Shown here piece by piece: positions 33,984-43,090 of a stretch of DNA of 44,913 nt. The position numbers and the translations under genes were made by a program. Source of the stretch: CAZGLR01 sp964526635 (lineage in GTDB: Bacteria; Zixibacteria; MSB-5A5; GN15; JAAZOE01); NCBI GenBank assembly GCA_964526635.1, contig CAZGLR010000011.1, positions 1-44,913 of the forward strand, in the 5' to 3' direction. Every line of letters starts with the position of its first letter. Within the stretch, counting starts at the first letter, position 1. The notes beneath the pieces are model-generated. The model made no database searches. It worked only from the letters and a program-made list of their open reading frames with translations, and was not told where the DNA came from.

Positions 33984-34565
33984 ATGGATAGTGACAAAAG
34001 ACAGGATAAGAAATTACTGGATTTGCTGAAAAGCCTCCTGCCGAAAGATCGATACCGGCAGATCGAAAAAGCCTACCAGAAGGCTCCGGCTCTTTTCGAT
34101 TTTTCCGGAGCAATCGAACGAATCCGTCAGGCAGGAGGGCAGCCATTTGCCGATGCCGCCGCCGAGGCGCTTTGCATGCGGCAACTCAAAGAATATATGG
34201 ATTCGCGGAAGCCGAAGCATCCGGCCATCGGGGTAGTGCTCTTTGACTCTCTCCTTATGCCGTTACCCCAGGGTGTGCGACCCGCGACTGTAGATACGCG
34301 CCGGTTGAAATACCAATTGCCCGAGGGCGTACTTGAAATGTCGCTTTACCCGGTTACGACTGAATATTACGAAATGATCGGGCAGCTCAGAAAGATTTCA
34401 CCGGAAACTGTACCTCAGGTAACTCTTCACTACGGCCAGAAAAAAATCCGAACCGAAGCCAATGACGTCAATCTTTTTCATTTTCCCCGGATACCCGCCG
34501 GGGCTTGCCGGCTCGAAATTAAAAGCGGTAAAACCACTCTGGCCAGAATTTCGCTTGAGATCTAA
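33984..34565 (+). CDS. Unrecognised protein between sigma factor and TPR-CHAT protease
   Basis: A 193-residue protein. I use ATG 33984 after GGTAGGA; a frame from 33957 or 33948 is also open. I do not recognise a family. The N-terminus is Lys/Asp-rich and helical (DKKLLDLLKSLLPKDRYRQI). The second half (about 85-193) looks like a beta-sandwich: AIGVVLFDSLLMPLPQGVRP, LEMSLYPVTTEYYEMI, VTLHYGQKKI and FPRIPAGACRLEIKSG. No TM or signal peptide. The stop overlaps the next start (TAATG). By position it is a candidate substrate, anti-sigma factor or adaptor of the CHAT protease. Confidence 0.6.
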   Translation: MDSDKRQDKKLLDLLKSLLPKDRYRQIEKAYQKAPALFDFSGAIERIRQAGGQPFADAAAEALCMRQLKEYMDSRKPKHPAIGVVLFDSLLMPLPQGVRPATVDTRRLKYQLPEGVLEMSLYPVTTEYYEMIGQLRKISPETVPQVTLHYGQKKIRTEANDVNLFHFPRIPAGACRLEIKSGKTTLARISLEI

Positions 34566-37318
34566 TGCAACGCTCAGACCTGCGTCATCTAACGTCCAGT
34601 GCTGCTGTCGCGGCTTTCATCCGGGAAAACTATAATAACGACGATCGCGCGTTTGTCGATGACTACAGCGCGCTGATTAACTTCCATCTCAAATCGAGCA
34701 TGAAAGAAGTAACGCGGCTGGTCCGGTTTTTCGGAACCATACTTCGCTGGCTGCCTGCCCGGCACCGTCCCCGCTATATCGCGATGAAAGCCAGAACCGC
34801 CCTTTACAGCCACGAGTTCACCGAAGCTCTTCGATTGTATCATCAGGCTGAACAGGGGATGCTGGCCAACCGTGATTATCTCGGTGCGGCACGAATACGG
34901 TCGGCGCTTCTGGCAACATATAACTTCGTCGGGCAGCACGACAGGGCACTGGCTATCGGCCGCAAAGCGATTCGTTATTTCAAACGAACCAGACGATGGA
35001 AATCACTGGCCCATGTCTACACGAACGTGGGCAATGTCTATAATCGAACCGATCGAAATCATCTGGCTCTCAGCTATTATCAAAAGGCGGAAATACTCTA
35101 TGGTCCCGATGAATATGGGGAACTGGCCGATCTGCGTGGAAACTGTGGCAATATCTACGCTAATTTCAATCAACTTGACAAAGCCGAACAGGAATATCGC
35201 CAGGCCGCCACAATGCATCGTGCCCTGGGCCATGAAGCCGCCGCCCTGATCGCCGATTACTCAATCGCCTATATGTTATTTCTGCAGAACCGCCTGGGCG
35301 AATCACTGGCTGCATTTTATTCAATCTATGACGCGTCGCAGCGTATCGGCAACCGCAGCCTGCTGGCTACGACACAACTCGATCTGGCTGAAGTTCATAT
35401 CAGTTTGAATCAACTGTCTTCGGCCATCACCGAAGGCGTGCTTTGTATCGGTCTTTCACGTCGATTAAAACTACGGTATGAGCAGGGCAAGGCGAGTTAT
35501 TTTGTCGCCGAAGCCTATCGCCGGCTGGGTGATTATACTCTGGCCCGGACTTACCTGAAACGCGCCCAAAAACTCTTTGAGAAGGAAGCTAATCATCTCT
35601 GGTTGGGTATGGTTCGACTCGCCCGAATCCGGTTGATGCTGGATTCGAAACGGGGCAATCATGCCTATGAATCCGCCCGCTCGGCCCAACAGCTCCTGAA
35701 GAAAAGCGGCGACGAGCGGCGCATGCTCGATGGTGAGCTGGTATGTATCGAATCTCTCATAAACGATCATGCCTACGACGATGCCCTGAAGCTGGCCCGC
35801 CGCATACTCAGGAAAAACCTGTGTCGCCAACAACACCATGCGGCGTACAGGCTCATGGCCCGTTGTTATCTGGCCAAGGGCGACGTCCTCAAGGCGCTGG
35901 CCAGCGCCCGCAAGGGGATTTCCATGGTCGAATCGGCACTGGCCGGTTTGAGTACCGATGAAACCCGCTTCTTCTTCGCACTCGATAAACTCGATATTTA
36001 CCTGATTGCGATTCACTGCCTGTTAAAACTTAATCGTACCGAAGAGGGCTTTGTCCAGCATTCGCGAGCCCTGAGTGCGATCAATCAGCGGATTATCCCG
36101 GCCGCAACCCTTCGCCGCGAAATCCCGCCCGATCTTTTGCAAAAACGGGATCAACTCCGCAGCGAGTTGAAGAAAATGCAATTTAAGCCAGATAACCGGC
36201 AGCGTGGCAGTGGCCATGAACAGTCATATTTTGCCGTCGAAAACCGCTTGCTGGTTAACGAGCGCAAAATCCGCGCCACCCTGAAAGACTCCCGGAGTAA
36301 TCTCCACGAGGACTTTCAGCACCAACGAGTGAGGGAGATGCTTAATCGTGGCGAATGCCTGGTCAGCTTTGTCAGTCTGGATACAACCATCGGAGCCTTC
36401 GTGGCAACGGCCTCCCGGATTCAGTTTCTTCCCTTGCCGGTCAGCCATAGTGACCTCTACTGCGCTGTACGAGAATTCCATTATCTGTGTGAAACGGAAA
36501 TCCACTCACCATCCGGTGAAACAACCGGCGATAGAATTCCAGATCATTATCTTGAGCGGTTTCGCCAGTGGTTATTGGATCCGTTGCCGATCCCGCAGGA
36601 AATCACTTCTATTATTCTGTTGATCGATAATATCTTTGCCCAGATTCCTTATGCCGCTGTCTTCAGCTCAAGTCATACCAGCCTTTCCGGCAGACAATGG
36701 CGCATTATTGTCAATCCTGCTGATCTTGTAAAAAGGAACCGAACCGCCCGGCCGGCAGCCAACCGCCGCAGCGCCATTTTCGCCGCAGAAGAAGATCATT
36801 TGCCCTTTGTGGGTCTTGAAAAAGATGTTATCAGCAGATATTTCCCGAAAGCCCGCACCTATAGCAGATCGCGCGCAACCGTGACGGCGCTTAAAAAGGA
36901 GTTTGCGGCCGCCTCGGGATTCATTCATATCGCGACACATGCCTCGCGATCATCTGAAAATCCACTTTTCTCACGACTTTTACTCCACGATGGACCCTTT
37001 TTTCCCTTCGACCTCTATGAAATCGGGATTAGGGCGCAACTGGTCACCCTTTCCGGGTGCCAGACCGCCGCTCCCGGTATTTATTATGGCAATTCTTTCA
37101 GCCTCGGTAAGGCGTTTTATCAGGGAGGGGCCCGATTTGTCCTCGCCTCCCTCTGGTCGGTCTCCGATAGAATTAGTATGGCGTTCATGGCGTCATTCTA
37201 TTCTGCTCTGGCCGACCGCAATGATGTCTTCGATGCCTACGAATTCGCCATTCAAAAAACGAAATCAATACATGGTCATCCAGCCTACTGGAGTCCATTC
37301 GTATTGATCGGCATGTAA
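34565..37318 (+). CDS. TPR-CHAT protein (caspase-like protease with TPR array)
   Basis: A 917-residue cytosolic protein. Residues about 75-500 are a helical array of TPR-type repeats (LYSHEFTEALRLYHQAEQGM, SLAHVYTNVGNVYNRTDRNH, LSYYQKAEILYGPDEYGELA and others). A helical linker follows. About 640-917 is a CHAT domain with the cysteine-protease dyad: His792 in FIHIATHAS and Cys832 in LVTLSGCQTAAPG, followed by GKAFYQGGARFVLASLW. Both catalytic residues are intact. CHAT proteases cleave partner proteins; in the Csx29 case a TPR-CHAT releases a sigma factor. Here a sigma factor and an unknown protein lie directly upstream and a subtilase downstream (21 bp), all in one operon. Confidence 0.92.
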   Translation: MQRSDLRHLTSSAAVAAFIRENYNNDDRAFVDDYSALINFHLKSSMKEVTRLVRFFGTILRWLPARHRPRYIAMKARTALYSHEFTEALRLYHQAEQGMLANRDYLGAARIRSALLATYNFVGQHDRALAIGRKAIRYFKRTRRWKSLAHVYTNVGNVYNRTDRNHLALSYYQKAEILYGPDEYGELADLRGNCGNIYANFNQLDKAEQEYRQAATMHRALGHEAAALIADYSIAYMLFLQNRLGESLAAFYSIYDASQRIGNRSLLATTQLDLAEVHISLNQLSSAITEGVLCIGLSRRLKLRYEQGKASYFVAEAYRRLGDYTLARTYLKRAQKLFEKEANHLWLGMVRLARIRLMLDSKRGNHAYESARSAQQLLKKSGDERRMLDGELVCIESLINDHAYDDALKLARRILRKNLCRQQHHAAYRLMARCYLAKGDVLKALASARKGISMVESALAGLSTDETRFFFALDKLDIYLIAIHCLLKLNRTEEGFVQHSRALSAINQRIIPAATLRREIPPDLLQKRDQLRSELKKMQFKPDNRQRGSGHEQSYFAVENRLLVNERKIRATLKDSRSNLHEDFQHQRVREMLNRGECLVSFVSLDTTIGAFVATASRIQFLPLPVSHSDLYCAVREFHYLCETEIHSPSGETTGDRIPDHYLERFRQWLLDPLPIPQEITSIILLIDNIFAQIPYAAVFSSSHTSLSGRQWRIIVNPADLVKRNRTARPAANRRSAIFAAEEDHLPFVGLEKDVISRYFPKARTYSRSRATVTALKKEFAAASGFIHIATHASRSSENPLFSRLLLHDGPFFPFDLYEIGIRAQLVTLSGCQTAAPGIYYGNSFSLGKAFYQGGARFVLASLWSVSDRISMAFMASFYSALADRNDVFDAYEFAIQKTKSIHGHPAYWSPFVLIGM

Positions 37319-37339
37319 TCTACAGATCGGGATGGGCTT

Positions 37340-38779
37340 ATGAAATTATTGCGAATTTCTATTCTCTGCCTTTGCAGTTTGCTTCTGCTGGGGGCTTCAC
37401 CGCATAATGAGCACAAACGTGAAATATCACGGGATGGATCCCGGATGGTCGGCGAAATTATTGTTAAATTGAAAAAGGGAAAAAAAGACAGGGCAAGTCT
37501 TTATACTGCAGACACGAAAATAATCGGGCGAATGGCGCGTCGAAATATCCTGTTGACCCGCATTCCTGATCGAGTGCCGATGGATAAGGCACTGGACGGC
37601 TTGCGGCTGCGTCGAGATGTTGAGTTCGCAGAACCGAACTTTGTTGTTGAACTGATAGATATTGATCAACAACAATACGTCAAACCGGATGAAAACCTTC
37701 CGCCCCTCATCGACGAGGTCAGCCCTCCCGGCTATTTTGGCCAGGGAGTAATTTATGCGATGGGTTTTGACTCTGCCCATACATATTCTCAGGGCGATGG
37801 TGTGATCGTGGCGATAATTGACAATGGTCTCGATTTTGAGCATCCGTTGTTTGATTCCTGTCTGACCGACAGCGGCTATGACTTCTATGATGACGACGAT
37901 GATGTCAGTGAAGATACCGGAACGGCTTATGGTCATGGCACTTTCGTCTCCGGACTCATCGTTCTCAGCGCGCCTCAGGTTATGCTCCTGCCGATTAAGG
38001 CGTTTGACGGCGATGGTGTTGGAACGAGCTTCGCTATTTCCTCAGCTATCGAATACGCCATTGACCACGGCGCCGATGTCATCAATATGAGCTTCTCCAC
38101 TACTAATGACATTCAGATCATAAAAGAAGCGATTCAAGAGGCCGTTGATTCCGGCCTCGCCCTGGTGGCGTCGGCCGGAAATTCATCTTCATCGGTAACC
38201 CGTTATCCGGCCGGGTACAGCCATGTGATCGGAGTATCGGCCATCGATACCCTGGATTATCTGGCCGATTTTTCCAACTATGGTGCCTATGTCGATGTTT
38301 GTGCACCGGGTGTGAATCTATACAGTTCACTGGCCGGGTATTACGATTGGGGTACCTGGAGTGGAACCTCGTTTTCGACGGCCTTCGGCAGCGCCGCCTG
38401 CGCTTTGATACGCGAGTTAAATCCCTACCTGAGTTCAGGAGAATTCTCGACTCATTTTCGGCGAACCGCGGATACATCATTTACATGGGGAAGTATCTTA
38501 CCGCCGGATACGCTGTATTCTTATGGTCAACTCAACGCCAAAGACCTGATTTATTCCATAGTTGCCCCCGCACCAGGATATTGCGGCGATGTGGACAGAA
38601 ACGGCGTCATTAACGCTGTCGATGCATCCATTATTAACCAGTTTATTAACTATGGCACGCCTATTCCATATCCCCAGGCGGCTGATTGCAATTGCGACAG
38701 CGATATTACCTCTGATGATGCGACGGTCATTACCAATTATATTTTCCACAGCGGACCGACACCGGGATGTTATCGATAG
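37340..38779 (+). CDS. Secreted S8 subtilisin-like serine protease with C-terminal dockerin
   Basis: A 479-residue protein. Signal peptide 1-19 (MKLLRISILCLCSLLLLGA). Residues about 35-105 form an I9-like propeptide (GEIIVKLKKG, FAEPNFVVEL). The catalytic domain keeps the full triad and oxyanion Asn: Asp161 in VAIIDNGLDFEHP (DNG rather than the common DTG/DSG), His199 in YGHGTFVSGLI, Asn281 in ASAGNSSSS and Ser344 in GTSFSTAFGSAAC. The C-terminus is a dockerin pair (GDVDRNGVINAVDASIINQF; CDSDITSDDATVITNYIF). It is exported and calcium-dependent, co-transcribed with the CHAT gene. It may be a secreted effector of the sigma regulon. Confidence 0.92.
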   Translation: MKLLRISILCLCSLLLLGASPHNEHKREISRDGSRMVGEIIVKLKKGKKDRASLYTADTKIIGRMARRNILLTRIPDRVPMDKALDGLRLRRDVEFAEPNFVVELIDIDQQQYVKPDENLPPLIDEVSPPGYFGQGVIYAMGFDSAHTYSQGDGVIVAIIDNGLDFEHPLFDSCLTDSGYDFYDDDDDVSEDTGTAYGHGTFVSGLIVLSAPQVMLLPIKAFDGDGVGTSFAISSAIEYAIDHGADVINMSFSTTNDIQIIKEAIQEAVDSGLALVASAGNSSSSVTRYPAGYSHVIGVSAIDTLDYLADFSNYGAYVDVCAPGVNLYSSLAGYYDWGTWSGTSFSTAFGSAACALIRELNPYLSSGEFSTHFRRTADTSFTWGSILPPDTLYSYGQLNAKDLIYSIVAPAPGYCGDVDRNGVINAVDASIINQFINYGTPIPYPQAADCNCDSDITSDDATVITNYIFHSGPTPGCYR

Positions 38780-38799
38780 TGAGCGCCGACTTCATCCAC

Positions 38800-38850
38800 C
38801 CGGGACCGGTGGAAATTCACTGCCGGTCCCGGAATCTCACAGGTTTTTTC
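38800..38850 (+). terminator. Probable terminator after the subtilase gene
   Basis: A perfect 10-bp stem CCGGGACCGG (38800-38809) / CCGGTCCCGG (38823-38832) with a 13-nt loop. TTTTTT follows after about 11 nt, so termination may be imperfect. Confidence 0.6.
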
Positions 38851-38940
38851 TAAAAACTTGTATTTTTTGATCCGCCAGCAGGACTAATAGATGTATGCCA
38901 TGAATGTGGCATTCTTCCGTCTCTAAAACGCAGTAGTGGA

Positions 38941-38968
38941 GGGCGGGGCGTCAGCCCTGCCCTTTTTT
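38941..38968 (+). terminator. Second hairpin terminator
   Basis: GGGCGGGGC (38941-38949) pairs with GCCCTGCCC (38954-38962), one G-U wobble, tetraloop GTCA, then TTTTTT. Confidence 0.8.
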
Positions 38969-39108
38969 AACATATCTTCATTATAGTCAAAACAGCTGAC
39001 CCCGCCAAGTGTCTCTCACTAAAGCATCCTTCACTATAGCACTTTGCCTTTTATTTTCATATATTGTGAGACACATATCCATGAGCAGGGATCGGCGGAA
39101 GAGTTCAT

Positions 39109-39510
39109 ATGACGGATATTCCAGTAGATGTTACCGGTGGCCGGCAAATCTCACAATTTGAAGTGGTTTTGCCGCCGATGACCAATCAGTTTGGTAATCT
39201 GTTTGGAGGCATTGCCTTACAGTGGATGGACCGTGCCGCATGGATCTGCGCCACGCGTTTTGTTCGCCGGACTATGGTGACTATCGCATCTGACCGTACT
39301 ATTTTTAAACACCCGGTTCGTCAGGGTGATCTGGTCGAACTCTGTGCCCGTATTGCCAAAATCGGCCGTACCTCGGTCACTGTTGATGTGACCCTGTATT
39401 CGGAAAATCCCATCACCGGCCATCGCCAGTTGGCCACCCGTAGCGAATTCAAGATGGTCGCTATCGATACGAAGGGAAGACCCACTCCGGTCGCAAAGGC
39501 CGATCAGTGA
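39109..39510 (+). CDS. Hotdog-fold acyl-CoA thioesterase
   Basis: A 133-residue single hotdog domain of the YciA/BACH type. The motif NQFGNLFGGIALQWMDRAAW holds the catalytic helix with the Asn and Asp positions of the family. TIASDRTIFKHPVRQGDLVE and VDVTLYSENP follow. It hydrolyses acyl-CoA in the cytoplasm. It stands alone between a terminator and the cobalamin-binding protein gene (87 bp downstream), so co-transcription with that gene is possible. Chain-length preference cannot be read. Confidence 0.9.
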   Translation: MTDIPVDVTGGRQISQFEVVLPPMTNQFGNLFGGIALQWMDRAAWICATRFVRRTMVTIASDRTIFKHPVRQGDLVELCARIAKIGRTSVTVDVTLYSENPITGHRQLATRSEFKMVAIDTKGRPTPVAKADQ

Positions 39511-39597
39511 TTCCTTCCCGAACTGGTGTAGAATCCTGATAATATCATCCGTCCGGCATCGTATCACCCTGCAAACGTCACAGGAGGATGGTATCCC

Positions 39598-40512
39598 ATG
39601 CCGCGTGTTGTAACCATGATTGCCAGCGCTACTGAAATTGTCTGCGCCCTCGGCGCTTCAAAAATGCTCGTCGGACGATCCCATGAATGCGATTACCCGC
39701 CGGAAATAATATCTTTGCCGATCACGACTCAACCATCTATCAAGACCGAAGGCACCAGCTCCGAGATCGATAATCGCATCAAGCATGCTCTCCGCAACGC
39801 CCTCAGCGTCTATACGGTAATCCCGGGGAAACTTGCCAAACTGCACCCCGATATCATCATAACACAAACCCAGTGCGAGGTTTGTGCCGTCAGTCTCGAT
39901 GATGTCAAACGCGCTTTGCTGACGGAGACCAGCGTCGCCGCCGAGATCAACTCGCTTCACCCCGACTGTCTCGATGATCTCTGGCAGGATATCCAGCGGG
40001 TTGCCGATGCTCTGGATATTTCCGGGCAGGGACAGCATCTGGTCGCCGCTTTGCAGGACAGGATGAACAGTGTTTCGCAGGCGGCAAAACAGATAGTATC
40101 GCACCCGCGTGTTGCGGCAATCGAATGGATCGAGCCACTGATGGCAGCCGGAAACTGGATGCCGGAACTGATCGAATGTGCCGGCGGGGTAAATCTGTTC
40201 GGCGCGGCCGGAAAACATGCGCCGGTGATGTCATTTGAAGATCTGGCCAACGACGATCCTGATATACTATTGATTTTGCCGTGCGGATGGGATATCGCCA
40301 GGGCCCGTTCCGAAATGGCCGCGCTCACCGAATGCCCCCAATGGCCGCACCTTGCGGCGGTGAAAGCTGATCGGGTTTTCTTACTCGATGGCAATCAGTA
40401 TTTTAACCGTCCCGGGCCGCGACTGGCTGAATCGCTTGAAATTCTCTATGAAATATTCTCCGGTGACTATAACCTCTATGATCATCGGGGAGTCGGGTGG
40501 GAAAAATACTAA
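39598..40512 (+). CDS. BtuF-like cobalamin-binding protein, apparently cytosolic
   Basis: A 304-residue protein of the periplasmic-binding-protein-like class III fold: opening RVVTMIASATEIVCALGASK, then LVGRSHECDYPPEI, KLHPDIIITQTQCEVCAV, and the second lobe RVAAIEWIEPLMAAGNWMPE with LIECAGGVNLFG. Related BtuF/HmuT-type proteins bind B12 or haem and deliver it to an ABC importer. Here no signal peptide or lipobox is present and the start has GGAGG 8 nt upstream, so it is probably cytosolic, as in a known group of cobalamin-binding proteins. No BtuCD is in the window. A link to the CarH-like B12 regulator 8 kb away is only a guess. Confidence 0.83.
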   Translation: MPRVVTMIASATEIVCALGASKMLVGRSHECDYPPEIISLPITTQPSIKTEGTSSEIDNRIKHALRNALSVYTVIPGKLAKLHPDIIITQTQCEVCAVSLDDVKRALLTETSVAAEINSLHPDCLDDLWQDIQRVADALDISGQGQHLVAALQDRMNSVSQAAKQIVSHPRVAAIEWIEPLMAAGNWMPELIECAGGVNLFGAAGKHAPVMSFEDLANDDPDILLILPCGWDIARARSEMAALTECPQWPHLAAVKADRVFLLDGNQYFNRPGPRLAESLEILYEIFSGDYNLYDHRGVGWEKY

Positions 40513-40859
40513 TTTCTCATCTTATTCTATTTTTTCTGTATTTTCCCAGGCTGTAACCAGACAGATACAGTAGGTGGCTATGGCGCTAAAGTCCTGTCAC
40601 GCGTAAAAAACGCTAAGGGCAATTATCATAAAACGCTGTTTCGGGGGGCGTCCAGGTCACAGTATCACGTGTACCTCAAAGCCATTCTTTTGCGTAATGA
40701 CACCTGAGAATGGGAACAACACCAGTCCCGGCGGGAATAGCACGGTCTTGTCGGGACTTTTTTTATGGGGTACAAACTGCTTACACACATCCTCCCGATA
40801 CTCATAACGTTAAGAAGTCAATCCAGTTGTCCGATAACAAGATGACAAGGATGGCTGCG
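40513..40859. other. Leader of the sigma-54 activator gene, with a terminator
   Basis: Apart from the hairpin at 40724-40764 I see no gene. The frame from ATG 40710 crosses this hairpin, which argues for a later start of the activator. Confidence 0.5.
40724..40764 (+). terminator. Hairpin terminator upstream of the sigma-54 activator
   Basis: AGTCCCG (40724-40730) / CGGGACT (40752-40758) with a 21-nt loop and a run of seven T. It probably ends the thioesterase/cobalamin-binding unit. Confidence 0.65.
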
Positions 40860-42242
40860 ATGGTTGAAAATGCTATACTCTATGGCGAGGTTTTGCCCGG
40901 GACTGCCCGCCGTCAAATTGAACAGGACTACCCCGACATATACCATCAGATCATCTGGCAGGATATTCCCCGTGTTTTCGAAACTCGCGATGGCTTCTCA
41001 TGGGTGTTTATCGATCTCGATGATCCCCGTTTTGCCCGCCCCGATTTCCTGTTATCTCTGGCTACCGCCGGAGAGAAGGTAAAACTGATTGGCAAAGTTG
41101 CCGCGGTCGCCGAAAAAGACCCCATCAGTCTGGCCCGAATGGGAATCTCAGAAATTCTCGATGCCAACCAATGCCTGAAAAAACTGCATGAATTTCTGGA
41201 AACACTCCAGGGGACATCATCGTCTGAGCCCAAACCCCGAACGTCATCGAAATACGATACCAATGCCCTGATCGGACGGTCACCGGTGGTCAACGATGTT
41301 CGCAAAACCCTGGCGCTACTGGCCGAAGTCGATTTTCCCAGCGCCCTGATTCTAGGAGAGACCGGCACCGGCAAGGGCTTGATTGCCAAAATTTTACATC
41401 ACAGCGGCCGACGCCATGATCATAATCTGGTCGAGGTCAATTGCTCGGCAATACCCGATGCTCTCTTTGAATCTGAACTGTTTGGACATACTAAGGGCGC
41501 CTTTACCGGCGCCACCGGCGATAAAAAGGGTCTTTTCGAATATGCCGAACGGGGTACCCTGTTTCTCGATGAGGTCGGCAACCTGTCTTCCTCGGCTCAA
41601 GCCAAGTTGCTGAAGATAATTGAAGACAAACGGCTCCGGCGCGTCGGTGAGATTGAGGGCCGGATTATCAATGTTCGTGTCGTTGCCGCCACCAATCTGC
41701 ATCTTCAGGAAGCCGTGGCCGGCGGCGGCTTTCGCGAGGATCTCTTCTATCGCCTTAACCTGCTGACTATAATCCTGCCGCCGCTCCGTGAACGGCTTGA
41801 GGATATCGATGAAATCGCCGAATATTATCTCGGCTTTTACAGCACCAATTACGGCAAACCGAAATTGCAATTATCCAATGATGCCCGCGAGATACTCCAT
41901 CAGCATAATTGGCCCGGAAATGTCCGCGAATTATGCAACATAATCGAGCGTGCTGTCCTTTTGGCCAAAAAAGAGACAATTGATGCCGAAGATATCGCCT
42001 CGGCGCTGACCCGGGGGCGGATATCAGTTGCCGACCGGGAAAAAATAACCATCGAGATTCCGCCCCAGGGTATCTCCCTGGATGAGATTGAGCAACGCGT
42101 CGTCAAACAGGTTCTGGACTTTTGTGATTGGAATAAGTCCAGGGCCGCCGAGTTCTTACAGATATCACGACCGCGTCTGAGGCGGCTTTTGAAAATGGGC
42201 GGAGTGGATCGAAATCGACGCTCTAAGAAAAAAGCGGACTAA
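40860..42242 (+). CDS. Sigma-54-dependent enhancer-binding regulator (NtrC family)
   Basis: About 460 residues. I use ATG 40860 (AGGA about 10 nt before); in-frame ATGs at 40842 and 40851 are possible. The N-terminus (about 1-110) is a pseudo-receiver-like domain (WVFIDLDDPRFARPDFLLSL). The AAA+ domain has Walker A GETGTGKG (about 166-173), the sigma-54 contact loop GAFTGA (about 213-218), Walker B TLFLDEVG and the sensor/arginine-finger region LFYRLNLLTIILPPLRER. The C-terminus is a Fis-type helix-turn-helix (WNKSRAAEFLQISRPRLRRL). It activates sigma-54 promoters after ATP hydrolysis. A canonical -24/-12 site lies 180 bp downstream, before the next operon, a likely target. Confidence 0.92.
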   Translation: MVENAILYGEVLPGTARRQIEQDYPDIYHQIIWQDIPRVFETRDGFSWVFIDLDDPRFARPDFLLSLATAGEKVKLIGKVAAVAEKDPISLARMGISEILDANQCLKKLHEFLETLQGTSSSEPKPRTSSKYDTNALIGRSPVVNDVRKTLALLAEVDFPSALILGETGTGKGLIAKILHHSGRRHDHNLVEVNCSAIPDALFESELFGHTKGAFTGATGDKKGLFEYAERGTLFLDEVGNLSSSAQAKLLKIIEDKRLRRVGEIEGRIINVRVVAATNLHLQEAVAGGGFREDLFYRLNLLTIILPPLRERLEDIDEIAEYYLGFYSTNYGKPKLQLSNDAREILHQHNWPGNVRELCNIIERAVLLAKKETIDAEDIASALTRGRISVADREKITIEIPPQGISLDEIEQRVVKQVLDFCDWNKSRAAEFLQISRPRLRRLLKMGGVDRNRRSKKKAD

Positions 42243-42418
42243 AATGTTCCACTCGTGGGTACTACCTATCTATTTGTCATTCAGCGCTTTAAGCATCATT
42301 GCCAATTTCTTGCCCGGTACGAATTGACCCGATTGAGTCGATAACGGGCACTATTCGAATGCCTCTGCACACTTTTAAGCAACTATCGTTCAATGAATTG
42401 CACGGAAGTCGCCATCGC

Positions 42419-42432
42419 GGCACCGGTTTTGC
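42419..42432 (+). promoter_or_regulatory. Sigma-54 (-24/-12) promoter
   Basis: CGGCACCGGTTTTGCG: GG at 42419-42420 and GC at 42431-42432 with exactly 10 bases between, matching the GGCAC-N5-TTGC consensus. A start near 42444 would give a leader of about 40 nt before the lipoprotein ATG at 42485. Confidence 0.82.
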
Positions 42433-42484
42433 GCTTCTCCCTGGTGATATGAAAGCTCTGATTCGACAAACCAAGGGAGGAACC

Positions 42485-43054
42485 ATGCAGAGTAAATCCT
42501 TTAATCGGGTGTCGAGCTTCGTGGCCGTGGTCTGTGGCGCTGCCCTGATGCTTCTGGCCGGTTGTTCCAACAAGGGGCTGGAACCCGATGCCGAACAACC
42601 GCAGGCAGTAGTCCTGTCACGTACCGCTCAGGCGGTCGAGGCCGCGCTATCGGGCGGCGCTCCGATGTATACCGAAGCGGTTATCAGTGCGAGAGAAGGA
42701 GGCGTCCTTGAACTTTTCGACGTTATCCTTGTAATCCCTCCCGGCGCGGTCGATAATGATACTGTGTTTTCGATTTCAATACCGGACCCGAATGTCTTTT
42801 TCAACGACTTCGGCACTGATGGCCTGGTCTTCAACATCCCGGTGACTGTTATTATGTCCTATCGTGATGCTGACCTGAGTGCGGTCGATGAATCAACTAT
42901 CCGTGTTGCCTTTTACGACGAATACTACGACGAATATCAGGATGTACGCGGTACAGTTGATCATGTCAACAAGACGGTGACGGCCGAATTGCACCATTTC
43001 TCGGCCTATGCCCTGATTTCCGACCTGACCGGTGGCTTTAACCCCCCGTATTAA
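42485..43054 (+). CDS. Lipoprotein with ZU5-like beta domain
   Basis: A 189-residue protein starting at ATG 42485, 4 nt after GGGAGG (an open frame from 42299 covers the promoter and is rejected). N-terminal lipoprotein signal with LLAGC (Cys27). Residues about 65-180 resemble a ZU5-like beta-sandwich: AREGGVLELFDVILVIPPGA, then VDNDTVFSISIPD and FNIPVTVIMSYRD, ending AELHHFSAYALI. It is anchored at the outer or inner membrane with a periplasmic or surface part. It is the first gene after the sigma-54 promoter; two TPR genes follow. Function unknown. Confidence 0.78.
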   Translation: MQSKSFNRVSSFVAVVCGAALMLLAGCSNKGLEPDAEQPQAVVLSRTAQAVEAALSGGAPMYTEAVISAREGGVLELFDVILVIPPGAVDNDTVFSISIPDPNVFFNDFGTDGLVFNIPVTVIMSYRDADLSAVDESTIRVAFYDEYYDEYQDVRGTVDHVNKTVTAELHHFSAYALISDLTGGFNPPY

Positions 43055-43090
43055 TCATAACTGAAACCGGAGCCCAAACGAGCGAGAGAT

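Noticed and set aside
33366..38779. Complete type III-E CRISPR (Craspase) locus
   Set aside because: TPR-CHAT and a sigma factor are present but there is no gRAMP/Cas7-11, no Cas1 and no repeat array in the window.
40763..40780. Second sigma-54 promoter (GGGGTACAAACTGC) before the activator gene
   Set aside because: GG-N10-GC spacing fits, but the rest of the -24 and -12 elements match the consensus poorly.
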